Counted from the first letter of the stretch, positions 18,378-27,460 are shown. The stretch: 64,000 nt of DNA from Rhodobacteraceae bacterium HTCC2083 (GCA_000156115.1 DS995276.1:438017-502016); one strand, 5' to 3'. Translations and numbers: made by a program. The notes: generated by a model from the sequence alone, not told the origin.

Positions 18378-19547
18378 ATGGGTTTTGACGAAATCATCGA
18401 CCGCCGTGGCACGTGTTCGGTCAAATGGGACGCGATGGAAGCGCTTTATGGCGTCCCTGCGGACGATGGTATCTCCATGTGGGTTGCAGATATGGATTTC
18501 CGCCCACCCCAATGCATTTCTAATGCGGTCGCCAAAATGCACGAGCACGGTGTTTACGGCTACTACGGCGATGATGCGCCCTACCGCGAGGCGATCTGCT
18601 GGTGGATGAAAACGCGTCACGGCTGGGACGTCGATCCAGCTGGCATTTTCACGACACATGGCTTGGTTAATGGCACCGCAATGTGCGTTGATGCATTTAC
18701 TAATCCGGGCGAAGGTGTGGTTCTGTTCACCCCTGTCTATCACGCTTTTGCAAAGGTGATTTCCGCGGCTGGTCGAGACGTAGTCGAGTGCGAAATGAGC
18801 AACGTCAATGGCCGCTACGAGCTGGATTTTGATGCCTATGATGCACAAATGACCGGCAATGAAACGATGCTGGTGTTGTGTTCACCGCACAATCCTTCTG
18901 GTCGTTTGTGGAGCAAGGGTGAATTGCAAGCCGTCGCCGCCTTCGCCAAACGTCACGAGCTGATCTTGGTCTCTGATGAAATCCACCACGATCTGGTGTT
19001 TGAGGGCAATGAGCATATTCCGATGGCGAATATCGCAGGCATCGAGGACCGCCTCGTGATGATGACGGCGACCACTAAAACATTCAACATCGCAGGCTCG
19101 CATTCTGGCAACGTGATCATCGCCGACCCCGACCTGCGCGCACGGTTTGGCGCGCGCATGATGGCGATGGGGTTAAGTCCAAACTCCTTCGGCTTGTTTA
19201 TGGCCGAAGCCGCCTATTCCCCCGGCGGTGCCGCGTGGGTCGATGATCTGGTGCAATACTTGGACGGCAACCGCAAAGTATTTGACGCAGGCGTGAACGC
19301 TATTCCGGGTCTCAAGTCGATGAATATGCAATCGACCTATCTCGCGTGGGTGGACTTTGAGAACACAGGCATGAGCCGCGAAGAATTCACCGCCCGCGTG
19401 CAACAAAACGCGCGCATCGCCGCGAACCACGGCCCCACATTTGGCAAAGGCGGAGAGAGCTTTTTGCGCTTCAACTTCGCTACACCACGCGCGAGGGTTA
19501 TTGAAGCAGTGGAACGTTTGCAGGTGGCATTTGGCGATTTGCAGTAA
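18378..19547 (+). CDS. patB: MalY/PatB-type PLP-dependent C-S lyase (aminotransferase fold)
   Basis: A 389-residue fold-type I PLP enzyme. It has MWVADMDFRPP near the N-terminus (diagnostic for MalY/PatB), the PHNPSGR loop, SDEIHHDLVF with the cofactor Asp, TATTKTFNIAG with the Schiff-base lysine, and an FNFATPR arginine motif at the end. Members split cystathionine or similar thioethers to pyruvate, ammonia and a thiol. The start at 18378 is preceded by GGAGGAGAG. No transport or regulator gene is adjacent, so the physiological substrate is open. Confidence 0.9.
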   Translation: MGFDEIIDRRGTCSVKWDAMEALYGVPADDGISMWVADMDFRPPQCISNAVAKMHEHGVYGYYGDDAPYREAICWWMKTRHGWDVDPAGIFTTHGLVNGTAMCVDAFTNPGEGVVLFTPVYHAFAKVISAAGRDVVECEMSNVNGRYELDFDAYDAQMTGNETMLVLCSPHNPSGRLWSKGELQAVAAFAKRHELILVSDEIHHDLVFEGNEHIPMANIAGIEDRLVMMTATTKTFNIAGSHSGNVIIADPDLRARFGARMMAMGLSPNSFGLFMAEAAYSPGGAAWVDDLVQYLDGNRKVFDAGVNAIPGLKSMNMQSTYLAWVDFENTGMSREEFTARVQQNARIAANHGPTFGKGGESFLRFNFATPRARVIEAVERLQVAFGDLQ

Positions 19548-19573
19548 AGATCTATAGCCCTGCGGATCCAAAA

Positions 19574-20224
19574 ATGCGTCACGTATTTGCTGCCTTCATC
19601 CGCGCAGTCTTTGCCAACAAGTCCAATACTATGGAGTGCCGTGAACGTTATTGTTTTGTCGACTTCGACTAAAAAGACCTGCAAGGCAAGCTGTATAAAG
19701 GGGGCCTGATTTTTCGCGCCTTCGACGCAGCTGGAACGCCATTGCTGCTGTCAGTGCAGACCCATTGCATGGAGGTGGACCTTTAAGCAAAAGATGATCG
19801 GGCTTTAGATATACCTGTCGTGTCACAGATCGAATTGGATATGGCGGTTGCCAAATTAGACCTGCTTCACCTACGCTTAAATGCCAGTGACGATACGCAA
19901 ATTGATGCGATTGAAAACGTCCATGTGCATCAGGAACGAATTGTCCTACCAAAAGCGATCAAAGCCCAAGTCGCAGACTTTGTTCGCATGCGCGTGAAAG
20001 GATCCGTTGAGATCAGCTGCCAGTTTGCACCGCCTTATACGCCGAACGCTCCTTTGGTAAACTATTATTATATAGAGGCCTGCAACATGCCGGTGCTTGC
20101 CCGAAGCGAGACGCTAAATTTAAGCGCCGCTTGGGTGCAGGAGCGGACCGACATGGAGACCTTGGGCGCTGATATCTCCAGCAAGCTGCAAACGATTGTC
20201 CGCTTTCTTGCGCCACACACCTAA
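19574..20224 (+). pseudogene. Broken gene of unknown function (two in-frame stops)
   Basis: One reading frame from the ATG at 19574 to 20224 is protein-like throughout but has two stops, one near 19670 (after CFVDFD) and one near 19784 (after MEVDL). The open 3' part, 19820-20224, would encode 134 residues from a GTG start. It is not recognised; it has no membrane segment and contains NYYYIEACNMPVL. Whether the 3' part is still translated from its own start is unknown. It overlaps the end of the convergent kinase gene by 4 bases. The other reading is that only the 3' ORF is a real small gene. Confidence 0.4.
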
Positions 20225-20823
20225 GACTTGATCACCAGATCGGCGCTGCAACTATGATCTATAATCGTTTGTGCATTTGGTATGTCATTGTTTGACACTC
20301 GCAAACGTGCAGCATCAAGGTCATGACCGTTATCAAGCCAGCGCGCGATCAACCGCTGACGCAAAACCGGTATAGCAACATCAAGCAATAAAGTGAGATC
20401 CCAAAGCCGTACAAGGTCGCTCCATGGCTTATTGTCAAGAAGCAGATAGTTCCCTTCCACGATCACCGTTTGTGTTTGCGCAGGCAAACGCCCCCCTTGT
20501 TTGACAACGCAATCTTTGGTGCGATCAAAGGTGGGAAACTCAATCGTACCACCACTTCGAATTGCTTTGACAAGAGCTATGAATGCTTCGACATCGAAGG
20601 TATTTGGCGCGCCTTTTTTGCTTAGTAGTCCGCGCGCTTTCAAAATTTCATTGCTATAATGAAATCCGTCCATGGGCACCACGCAAGCCATTGGCGCATG
20701 TTGCGCGAGAGCCTGCGCAAACGTCGACTTACCGCTCGCAGGTGCACCAGCAACAGCGATGATACGGCGGCCATTGCAAAGCGGCTTAGCTTCAATATTT
20801 CGAATGATGTCATTGAAGGTCAA
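20221..20823 (-). CDS. P-loop kinase of the uridine kinase/pantothenate kinase-like (YggC/FrcK) group
   Basis: A 200-residue nucleotide-binding protein. The Walker A loop is VAGAPASGKST (about residues 24-34), then VPMDGFHYSNEIL, the substrate-binding acidic motif seen in uridine- and fructose-kinase relatives, and FPTFDRTKD. A YLLLD segment precedes a lid with RLIARWLDNG. It probably phosphorylates a small hydroxylated substrate. It overlaps cobM by 4 bases at the end of the cobalamin operon. It is not CobP, CobU or BluE by any clear motif, so the operon position alone does not prove a role in B12. Confidence 0.75.
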   Translation of the reverse strand: MTFNDIIRNIEAKPLCNGRRIIAVAGAPASGKSTFAQALAQHAPMACVVPMDGFHYSNEILKARGLLSKKGAPNTFDVEAFIALVKAIRSGGTIEFPTFDRTKDCVVKQGGRLPAQTQTVIVEGNYLLLDNKPWSDLVRLWDLTLLLDVAIPVLRQRLIARWLDNGHDLDAARLRVSNNDIPNAQTIIDHSCSADLVIKS

Positions 20824-21608
20824 TCAATTGGCTCTTCCAACACAGCACCTTCAACAGGGCGCAAAACATGCGGCATCGCAGGATTATAGAGCGCTGAATC
20901 TTTGAAATCTCGGATATTCCCTAGCACAGGCCCCACCAACGTCAAAGCCGTGCGCGTGATCTTCTCTGCACGCACTTTCTTGTGGATGTCCTTCAACGTT
21001 CCGCGAATGAACATCTCATCAGGCCAACCCACGCGGTAGGCTACAACAACAGGGCAATCTTCCCCATAATGCGGCCCCAAGACACGCACGATCTCTCGCA
21101 AATTGCGCACGCCCAAATGGATCGCCAACGTCGCGCCAGTTGCTGCGAAATTCTCAAGCGTCTCTTTGGGTGGCATCGATGTGCTTTTCATCGACACACG
21201 CGTCAACACAATGGATTGCGCTACTTCTGGCACCGTCAACTCCTGGCCCAGCGCCGCAGCCGCAGCCGCATAAGCAGGCACACCTGGGATAATCTGATAA
21301 TCGATCCCATCTGCGCGCAAACGGCGAATTTGCTCTGCAATCGCGCCATACAAAGACGGATCACCCGAATGCACACGCGCCACGTTCTCGCCGCGCCCAT
21401 GGGCCGCAACAATCTCGCTATGCGTATCGTCCAAAGTCATTGCCGCAGTGTCCATCACAATCGCACCCTTCGGCGCGCCTGCAACAACCTCTTCAGGCAC
21501 CAAAGATCCCGCGTACAAACACACAGGGCACTCCGCAATCAAACGCTGCGCTTTGAGCGTTAACAACTCAGGATCGCCCGGACCCGCGCCTATAAAGAAA
21601 ACCGTCAT
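20820..21608 (-). CDS. cobM: Precorrin-4 C(11)-methyltransferase
   Basis: SAM-dependent methylation at C11 of the corrin ring. The 262-residue tetrapyrrole methylase has the family start VFFIGAGPGDPELLTLKAQRL, VARVHSGDPSLYGAIAEQ, PGVPAYAAAAAALGQELTVPEV, the last being diagnostic for CobM/CbiF, and TRTALTLVG at the end. It lies between the cbiG/cobJ fusion (25-base gap) and the kinase gene. Confidence 0.95.
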   Translation of the reverse strand: MTVFFIGAGPGDPELLTLKAQRLIAECPVCLYAGSLVPEEVVAGAPKGAIVMDTAAMTLDDTHSEIVAAHGRGENVARVHSGDPSLYGAIAEQIRRLRADGIDYQIIPGVPAYAAAAAALGQELTVPEVAQSIVLTRVSMKSTSMPPKETLENFAATGATLAIHLGVRNLREIVRVLGPHYGEDCPVVVAYRVGWPDEMFIRGTLKDIHKKVRAEKITRTALTLVGPVLGNIRDFKDSALYNPAMPHVLRPVEGAVLEEPID

Positions 21609-21633
21609 CGCTTCACCTTGCCAATAAACTCAT

Positions 21634-23445
21634 TCATGACGCTTGCTCTGACAAGTCGCCGTCAATTTTGCGCGCATATCCGCGTGGTGTGTACATGCGG
21701 GGGCCTTCACCCAACTGCGCAAGTTTCGAGTTGGACGACCCGATTAAAACCACCGTCAACATGTCCACTTCATCCACTTCAAGTTCGTCCAAACGACGAT
21801 AACGCACATTTTCTTCTGGCCGTCCAAGCGAGGACGCCAACATCACAGGCGTATCAGCAGGGCGATGCTTCAGCAGAATATCACGCGCCTCCGCCAGCAA
21901 AGTACGCCGCGTTTTTGAAACCGGATTGTAAAAGGCAATCACAAAATCTCCCTCAGCCGCCGCCTTCAAACGCCGCAAAATATCATCGCGTGGTGTAAGC
22001 AAATCTGACAGTGAAATAGCGCAGAAGTCATGCCCCAAAGGCGCTCCCGCGCGTGCTGCAGCGCCTTGCAACGCTGACACGCCGGGTGAGCAAACAACCT
22101 CAACGCGGTGCGCTGCATCGCTGACACCCATTTCGTCCTCACCACGATCCATGAGTTCGAAAACCAACGCGCCCATCGCATAAATCCCTGCATCACCAGA
22201 ACAAACGAGCGCGACGTTCTTGCCCAGCGCCGCTTGCTCTAACGCATAGCGACACCGCGCCTCTTCGCCACCAAGTGGAAAATCAGAGCGTTCTTTGCCA
22301 ATCGCCAAAGGCCCAAGCAAGTCGATATAGAGACCGTAGCCCACCAGCTCTTCCGCCTCCGCCACCAGACGCGATACTTCCGGCGTACGCCAAGTCGCTT
22401 GCCCTGGACCAATGCCCACAATCGACAAACGCCCGCGCGCGCGACCTTGCAGTTCAAGTAGCGGCGCAGGCGCTTCGCCCAAAGCGACCGTCACATTCGC
22501 GGTCTTACGTTTTGATACACGCAAGAACCCGTCCGCCCCGACCATCGCCAAAGCTGCGCCTTCGCTCACGCCGTGACAACCAACTTCTGCGAATACCACT
22601 TCAGAGGGATTTTCTAAACGCGATGATTCCGCTTCCAGCTCCTCTGCTGAGAAAAGCCGCAAAGGCTTGCCGAGGCGTTTAGCGACTTCGATCATCGCTG
22701 GCTCGTCACCCTTAAGATCAATCGACGCCACAGCCGCCACAGCTCCAGCAGCAACTCCCGCTTCGTCCAAAACTGCCTCAACCTGATCCCACATCTCCCC
22801 AGGATCCGCATTGCGCGCGCAACCAAGTCCCAGCACAAAGCGCTGCGGGTGATACACCAGAGCACCCTTAGATCCTGCAACAGGCGCATCACTGACAATC
22901 AAATCAACGCCGCCCTCGACACTATCCAGATCAAAAATGTTCTCGCCTTGAATACACACGCCAGAGCCGCCCAGCATCTTCGCCATCACCCCTTTTGCAT
23001 CCTCAGGATTGGCCAGCGCGTATCCAACGGACGGCTCATCGAGTGCGACACCCATAGCAACGTCGCCAGCTGTCGTCACCGCTGCAACACCACCCAAAGC
23101 CTGTGAAATCTCGCGCGCCATCCGGTTCGCACCACGATGCCCGCCAAGCAAAGGTAAGATCACCGCGCCATCATCGCTTACAGAAATCACTGGCGGTTCA
23201 TTGTGTTTATCAGCAAGCAGTGGCGCAACGCCACGGATCAAAATGCCGCTCGCGCAAACGCCAATAATTGGCACACCCGCTGCGAACAAACTCTGCGTGT
23301 GATCAAGCGCATTCGCGAAAAACGCATCCGCTGCATTAACCCGTCCTTCACGCCCATGGACCTGCGCATCTATCGCGCGCGCCACACGGTGCGCCGTCTC
23401 TTCACCAGAGCGCGAGAGCGCCATAACAACCGGTTTCACAGCCAT
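21634..23445 (-). CDS. cobJ: Fused CbiG and precorrin-3B C(17)-methyltransferase (CobJ)
   Basis: A 603-residue two-part protein. About residues 1-200 are CbiG N-terminal (AAGVPIIGVCASGILIRGVAPLL, then LPLLGGHRGANRMAREI). About 202-325 are the CbiG C-terminal/CobE-like part (FVLGLGCARNADPGEM, then EVGCHGVSEGAA). About 338-595 are the methylase, with LSIVGIGPGQATWRTPEV, ALVCSGDAGIYAMGA and VVCSPGVSALQGAAARAGAPLGHDFCAISLSDL. CbiG opens the lactone and releases the C20 fragment in the cobalt-early route; CobJ/CbiH contracts the ring. The fusion couples the two successive steps. The last 10 bases of cobI overlap its start. Confidence 0.93.
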   Translation of the reverse strand: MAVKPVVMALSRSGEETAHRVARAIDAQVHGREGRVNAADAFFANALDHTQSLFAAGVPIIGVCASGILIRGVAPLLADKHNEPPVISVSDDGAVILPLLGGHRGANRMAREISQALGGVAAVTTAGDVAMGVALDEPSVGYALANPEDAKGVMAKMLGGSGVCIQGENIFDLDSVEGGVDLIVSDAPVAGSKGALVYHPQRFVLGLGCARNADPGEMWDQVEAVLDEAGVAAGAVAAVASIDLKGDEPAMIEVAKRLGKPLRLFSAEELEAESSRLENPSEVVFAEVGCHGVSEGAALAMVGADGFLRVSKRKTANVTVALGEAPAPLLELQGRARGRLSIVGIGPGQATWRTPEVSRLVAEAEELVGYGLYIDLLGPLAIGKERSDFPLGGEEARCRYALEQAALGKNVALVCSGDAGIYAMGALVFELMDRGEDEMGVSDAAHRVEVVCSPGVSALQGAAARAGAPLGHDFCAISLSDLLTPRDDILRRLKAAAEGDFVIAFYNPVSKTRRTLLAEARDILLKHRPADTPVMLASSLGRPEENVRYRRLDELEVDEVDMLTVVLIGSSNSKLAQLGEGPRMYTPRGYARKIDGDLSEQAS

Positions 23446-24137
23446 GGATCGGCCCCTTTGGTCAGTAAGATCATTGAAAAATACGGCGCTTTTGCAGGCG
23501 CATGCTCGAGCGGCAGAACCACTTCTTCAGGCAAGCTCGCGCGTTCCACATAAATCGCACGCTCGGTAAGATTGAGTGAGTCAATCACGCCTTTAATTTT
23601 GGCCAGGTGCCGCCCAACCTTCATAATCGCCACGCTTTCCGCACCTTCAATGCGTGCGCGCAATTCGGCTTCTGGCAGCGGCCCGGGCAATACTGTCAAA
23701 CGCTCGTTTCGCGCTGCTAGCGGCATGCCAGCACGTGCGGCACATGTGGTGATCGAGGTCACACCGGGCACGACTTCAACATCATATTTGTCCGACAAAC
23801 GCGCGAACAGATACATGAAAGAGCCATAGAAAAACGGATCTCCCTCACACAGGCAGATCACGTCATCCCCAGCTTCAAGCGCACTTGCAATCTCGGCAGC
23901 ACCCTTGTCGTAGGCCGCTTGCGCTGGTGCGCGCTCCACGCTCATAGGCACGTCCATCACGATTTCAAACGCACCGCGTGGGATCACATCTGCTGCAATG
24001 GAGCGTGCGAAACTCGCAGCGCCGGCAAGCGTCGGATAGGCCACAACCTTCGCGTTCGAAATGAGCCGATGCGCGCGCAAAGTCATCAACTCAGGATCCC
24101 CAGGCCCAAGGCCGACTCCGTACAGTTTAGCGCTCAT
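23436..24137 (-). CDS. cobI: Precorrin-2 C(20)-methyltransferase
   Basis: First dedicated methylation of the corrin branch. The 233-residue product opens KLYGVGLGPGDPELMTLRAHRLI and has VICLCEGDPFFYGSFMYLFARL, PGVTSITTCAARAGMPL and IMKVGRHL, all characteristic of CobI/CbiL. The start at 24137 overlaps the cobL stop in ATGA; a start 45 bases upstream would run further into cobL. Confidence 0.95.
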   Translation of the reverse strand: MSAKLYGVGLGPGDPELMTLRAHRLISNAKVVAYPTLAGAASFARSIAADVIPRGAFEIVMDVPMSVERAPAQAAYDKGAAEIASALEAGDDVICLCEGDPFFYGSFMYLFARLSDKYDVEVVPGVTSITTCAARAGMPLAARNERLTVLPGPLPEAELRARIEGAESVAIMKVGRHLAKIKGVIDSLNLTERAIYVERASLPEEVVLPLEHAPAKAPYFSMILLTKGADPWL

Positions 24138-25336
24138 CGCTTGATCAAACTCCACTGCGTCACTGGCATCAACGGGCGCCAACCCGTCAACGGTCCAACA
24201 GGCTCTGCGCGATTGATCTGGAGTTTCACCAACTGCCCACCATGTTTTTTATGCAAGTCGATTAACACGGCTTCACTCTCCAAAGTCACCGCATTCGCCA
24301 CCAAACGCCCTAAAGGGCGCAACGCTGCCCAAGCTGCATCAAATACTGTTTCGGATAGACCACCTCCGATAAAGACAGCATCTGGTGCCACCAAACCGCT
24401 CAACGCCTCAGGCACCTTGCCGTCAACCAGCTCTAACTTCGGTGCCCCCAGCGCCAACGCATTCGCAGCCGCCATCGCACGCCGATCCGCACGCGGTTCA
24501 ATCCCAATCGCGCGGGCATAGCGCGCGGCGCGCATCCACTCCACAGCGACCGAGCCACAGCCCGTCCCAATATCCCACAGCAGCGCGCCGCGCATTGGCA
24601 TAAGCTTGGCCAAAGTCACCGCGCGGACCTCTTGCTTGGTCATCGTGCCGTCACTTTGAAACAACTCATCCGCGAGACCCGGCACACGCGGCAAAAGCGC
24701 GGCATCAGGTGCAGCGATACATTCAACCGCCATAGTGTTGAACGCAGGTACAACGTGAGACCAATCAGACGCAATGCCATCGAAACGCTGCTCGTCTTCG
24801 CCGCCCATTGCCGCGAGCACGGTCAATTTGCTCTGCCCAAAGCCGCGCTCATCCAGAAACGTCGCAATCTGAGCAGGCGTCTCTGCCCCTGTTGTCAAAA
24901 TTAGCAAGCGGATATCGGGCTGAATATAGGCGATCATCTGCTCCACCGGACGCCCATGCACGGTCAACGTTTCCACATCTGGCATCGACCAGCCCATGCG
25001 TGCACCTGCCAATTGAAAGGCACTCAATTGTGGATGATAGACAATCTCGCTTGGATCGATCGCGCGCCCAATCCGTGCACCCACAGAAAACCACAAGGGA
25101 TCGCCCGTTGCCAAAACCACCACGCGCTTGCCACGATAGTCCTCGAGTACGCCGATCAGCGCATCAAAGGGCGATGGCCAAGCCACGCGTTCAACCTGAA
25201 CACTCTCACTCAATCGGTGATGACGGTCCCCGCCGATGATGATCTCAGCCGCTTCAACAACAGCACGCGTAGCGGGCACAAGCCCATCCATCCCATCTTC
25301 ACCGATTCCAACAATATGCAACCAAGGCTCAGACAT
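24134..25336 (-). CDS. cobL: Precorrin-6Y C(5,15)-methyltransferase (decarboxylating)
   Basis: A 400-residue fusion of CbiE- and CbiT-type domains. The N-terminal half (WLHIVGIGEDGMDGL, LATGDPLWFSVG, HPQLSAFQLAGARMGW) methylates. The C-terminal half (RAVTLAKLMPMRGALLWDIGTGCGSVAVEWMRAA, a class I SAM site) methylates C15 and decarboxylates the C12 side chain. The start at 25336 gives MSEPWLHIV. It lies 60 bases downstream of cobH and overlaps cobI. Confidence 0.95.
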   Translation of the reverse strand: MSEPWLHIVGIGEDGMDGLVPATRAVVEAAEIIIGGDRHHRLSESVQVERVAWPSPFDALIGVLEDYRGKRVVVLATGDPLWFSVGARIGRAIDPSEIVYHPQLSAFQLAGARMGWSMPDVETLTVHGRPVEQMIAYIQPDIRLLILTTGAETPAQIATFLDERGFGQSKLTVLAAMGGEDEQRFDGIASDWSHVVPAFNTMAVECIAAPDAALLPRVPGLADELFQSDGTMTKQEVRAVTLAKLMPMRGALLWDIGTGCGSVAVEWMRAARYARAIGIEPRADRRAMAAANALALGAPKLELVDGKVPEALSGLVAPDAVFIGGGLSETVFDAAWAALRPLGRLVANAVTLESEAVLIDLHKKHGGQLVKLQINRAEPVGPLTGWRPLMPVTQWSLIKR

Positions 25337-25396
25337 AACTCTTCCCTTTTCCACAAATATCCGCGCGGGAGGCATGATCTTTCGAAGAAAAATCGC

Positions 25397-26032
25397 TCAT
25401 CGCTCTTCAGGCAATCCAGCCGCCAGTGCATTCACCGCCGCAGAAGCAATCGCGGATCCCCCACGACGTCCGCGCAAAGCGATAAAATCACAACCCCGAG
25501 GATGCGCAGCTAATTCTGCCTTACTCTCAGCTGCACCGACAAATCCAACAGGAAAGCCCAAGATTACCGCAGGTTTTGGCGCACCAGCATCAATCATCTC
25601 AAGCAAATGAAACAGCGCTGTGGGCGCATTCCCGACAGCCACGACCGCACCCTCCAAATGAGGCTCCCACAGTTCAACCGCGGCAGCAGAGCGCGTGTTA
25701 CCAATCGCTTGCGCATGCTCAGGTGTGCGTGGGTCATTGAGCGTGACAACCACCTCGTTGTCGCATGGCAAATAGCGGCGAATAATCCCGGCCCCAACCA
25801 TTTCGCAATCGCACAACACGGGCGCGCCTGCTTTCAAAGCACGATGTCCCGCAAGATACGCCCCTTGCGAATAGGCAATACGATCTGCGATTTCTACCAT
25901 CCCGCAGGCATGAATAAGCCTGATCGCGAGTGCCTGCATGCCCGTATCAAAGCGATCTAAATTCGCCTCCGCCCGGACAGTCGCAAAGCTTTGTTTGTAT
26001 ATTTCAGCTGGGACGCGCTCGTAGGGTCTCAC
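25397..26032 (-). CDS. cobH: Precorrin-8X methylmutase
   Basis: Moves the C11 methyl to C12, giving hydrogenobyrinate or its cobalt form. The 211-residue protein has YERVPAEIYKQSFATVRAEA at the start, the catalytic-His motif IRLIHACGMVEIAD, and GNAPTALFHLLEMIDAGAPKPAVILGFPVGFVGAAESK. The stretch near SGxxI-type ends is RRGGSAIASAAVNALA. It overlaps cbiX by 4 bases. Confidence 0.95.
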   Translation of the reverse strand: MRPYERVPAEIYKQSFATVRAEANLDRFDTGMQALAIRLIHACGMVEIADRIAYSQGAYLAGHRALKAGAPVLCDCEMVGAGIIRRYLPCDNEVVVTLNDPRTPEHAQAIGNTRSAAAVELWEPHLEGAVVAVGNAPTALFHLLEMIDAGAPKPAVILGFPVGFVGAAESKAELAAHPRGCDFIALRGRRGGSAIASAAVNALAAGLPEER

Positions 26033-27234
26033 GATTTTGTCCGAGCACTTTCAGGCCCGTGCGGGTGCTTGGCGTGAGGATATTCTGCGTGGTGATGGTG
26101 GTCATGATCGTGGTTATGCCCCCCGTCATCATGATGGTGATGATGGTGATGATGATCATCCTGCATCTTCAAACGGCACATGCCGGTGCAGAAGGTGTCA
26201 CACAACGCGCAATCCGCCACGTTAGATCCCGGCGCAGAAGCACCTTGCCCTTCCACATGATGGTGATGGCTTTCTTGAACAGCGCCAACTTCGGCCTCAA
26301 AGCCCAAAACCTGCACGCGGTACTTGCACATCACACACGTGGGTGGTGGCACAGAGGCAAACGCTGGATGCTGGCGATCCTCTGGTTTGATGTGATGGTG
26401 ATCGCCATTATCAAGCGCCAAGACCTGCTCGCGGAATGCACATATTCCGCAGTTGGGTGGCGGCACCGCACCAATTTGTTCCTGCACACGCTCAGCGAAG
26501 GTTTCTAGCACTTTCGGATGATCACCCAGATAAGCTGCCTTGACGAATGTAATCTCGGGATGCTCTGCCGCGACTTGATCTGTGAAGCCGTAAATCCGGT
26601 CAATCAAGATACCGCTGAAAAGGAAATATGGGAAAACGATGATGCGTTTATAGCCAAGCTTGCTTGCGTGTTGCAGGCATGGCTCTACCAGCGGGAAGGT
26701 CACGCCAGAATAGCCGACTTCAAGCCAGCCAAAGCCCATGCCCTCTTGCAGCAAACGCGCGATTTTGGCGACGTTGCCATTCGCATCAGGGTCCGACGCA
26801 CCACGCCCGATCACCACAAGGCACGTATCTTCCAAAGCAACTTCACCGTGCTCTGCGTTGGCACCTTCGACGGCATCTTTGATGCGCGCTCCAGCTGCGG
26901 CCACCATTTTAGGATCAACGCCAAGTTCGCGGCCATACGACACCTCAATACCGTGCTTGACCGCATATGTATTAAGCACAGTCGGGATGTCGTTCTTGGA
27001 ATGCATCGCCGCAAACAACATGCCCGGAACAGCCAAAATTTTGTCGCATCCCGCATCGCGCAGCTTATCAAGACCATCGCGGATCACAGGGTTGGCGAAC
27101 TCAAGATAACCGTATTCCATCTGCCAATTGCTTGGCAAAAACGGTGGCAGTTTTTCTGCTAGCGTCGAAAATTCATCTACTGCGGATTGGCTGCGTGAGC
27201 CATGGCCACAAATCATCACACCGATCTTGCTCAT
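26029..27234 (-). CDS. cbiX: Long sirohydrochlorin cobaltochelatase with Cys-pair and His-rich tail
   Basis: Inserts cobalt into the tetrapyrrole. The 401-residue protein has two CbiX repeats: MICGHGSRSQSAVDEF (His11) with VPGMLFAAMHSKNDIP, and VVIGRGASDPDANGNV with VFPYFLFSGILIDRI. The tail has two near-identical motifs, VPPPNCGIC (Cys262, Cys265) and VPPPTCVMC (Cys300, Cys303). It ends with a cysteine cluster (342, 345, 349, 353), an uninterrupted run of eight histidines (361-368) and further His-Asp repeats. Long CbiX proteins carry a metal-binding tail and an Fe-S site. The start at 27234 gives the conserved MSKIGVMICGHGSRS. Confidence 0.9.
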   Translation of the reverse strand: MSKIGVMICGHGSRSQSAVDEFSTLAEKLPPFLPSNWQMEYGYLEFANPVIRDGLDKLRDAGCDKILAVPGMLFAAMHSKNDIPTVLNTYAVKHGIEVSYGRELGVDPKMVAAAGARIKDAVEGANAEHGEVALEDTCLVVIGRGASDPDANGNVAKIARLLQEGMGFGWLEVGYSGVTFPLVEPCLQHASKLGYKRIIVFPYFLFSGILIDRIYGFTDQVAAEHPEITFVKAAYLGDHPKVLETFAERVQEQIGAVPPPNCGICAFREQVLALDNGDHHHIKPEDRQHPAFASVPPPTCVMCKYRVQVLGFEAEVGAVQESHHHHVEGQGASAPGSNVADCALCDTFCTGMCRLKMQDDHHHHHHHHDDGGHNHDHDHHHHAEYPHAKHPHGPESARTKS

Positions 27235-27238
27235 CACC

Positions 27239-27460
27239 TTATGCCTCCTGCAATTCTTCGTCAGGCTCGACGTCGTCTTCGTCTCTGGCCTCATCCTTTT
27301 TGCCTTTGGACGCGGCCCATGCACCCAGCGCGATTGCTGCACCCAAAGCAGCTGCACCAATCCAATGACCATGGCCTGCTACGTCAGCCAAATGACCGAC
27401 ATGCGCAACGGCTGCATTTGCCCAAAGCACTGCTGTCAAACATATCAAAGTGATTTTCAT
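27239..27460 (-). CDS. DUF6732-like small membrane protein
   Basis: A 73-residue protein with a cleavable-looking signal (MKITLICLTAVLWANAAVAH), a short His-containing stretch (HVGHLADVAGHGHW), one membrane helix and an acidic C-terminus. It resembles the small family (DUF6732) found next to cbiX in Rhodobacterales, from recall and not verified. The His-rich segment suggests metal contact at the periplasmic face. The start at 27460 has AAGGAG at good spacing; a GTG 54 bases upstream is less likely. First gene of the cobalamin operon. Confidence 0.7.
   Translation of the reverse strand: MKITLICLTAVLWANAAVAHVGHLADVAGHGHWIGAAALGAAIALGAWAASKGKKDEARDEDDVEPDEELQEA

Noticed and set aside
26090-26165. 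A dense CAT/ATG trinucleotide tract that looks like a tandem repeat or CRISPR-like array
   Set aside because: It is coding sequence for the His-rich tail of CbiX on the minus strand; there are no spaced identical repeats.
26518-27162. A 214-codon plus-strand frame in the cobalamin region
   Set aside because: It is antisense to cbiX, which has full family motifs on the minus strand.
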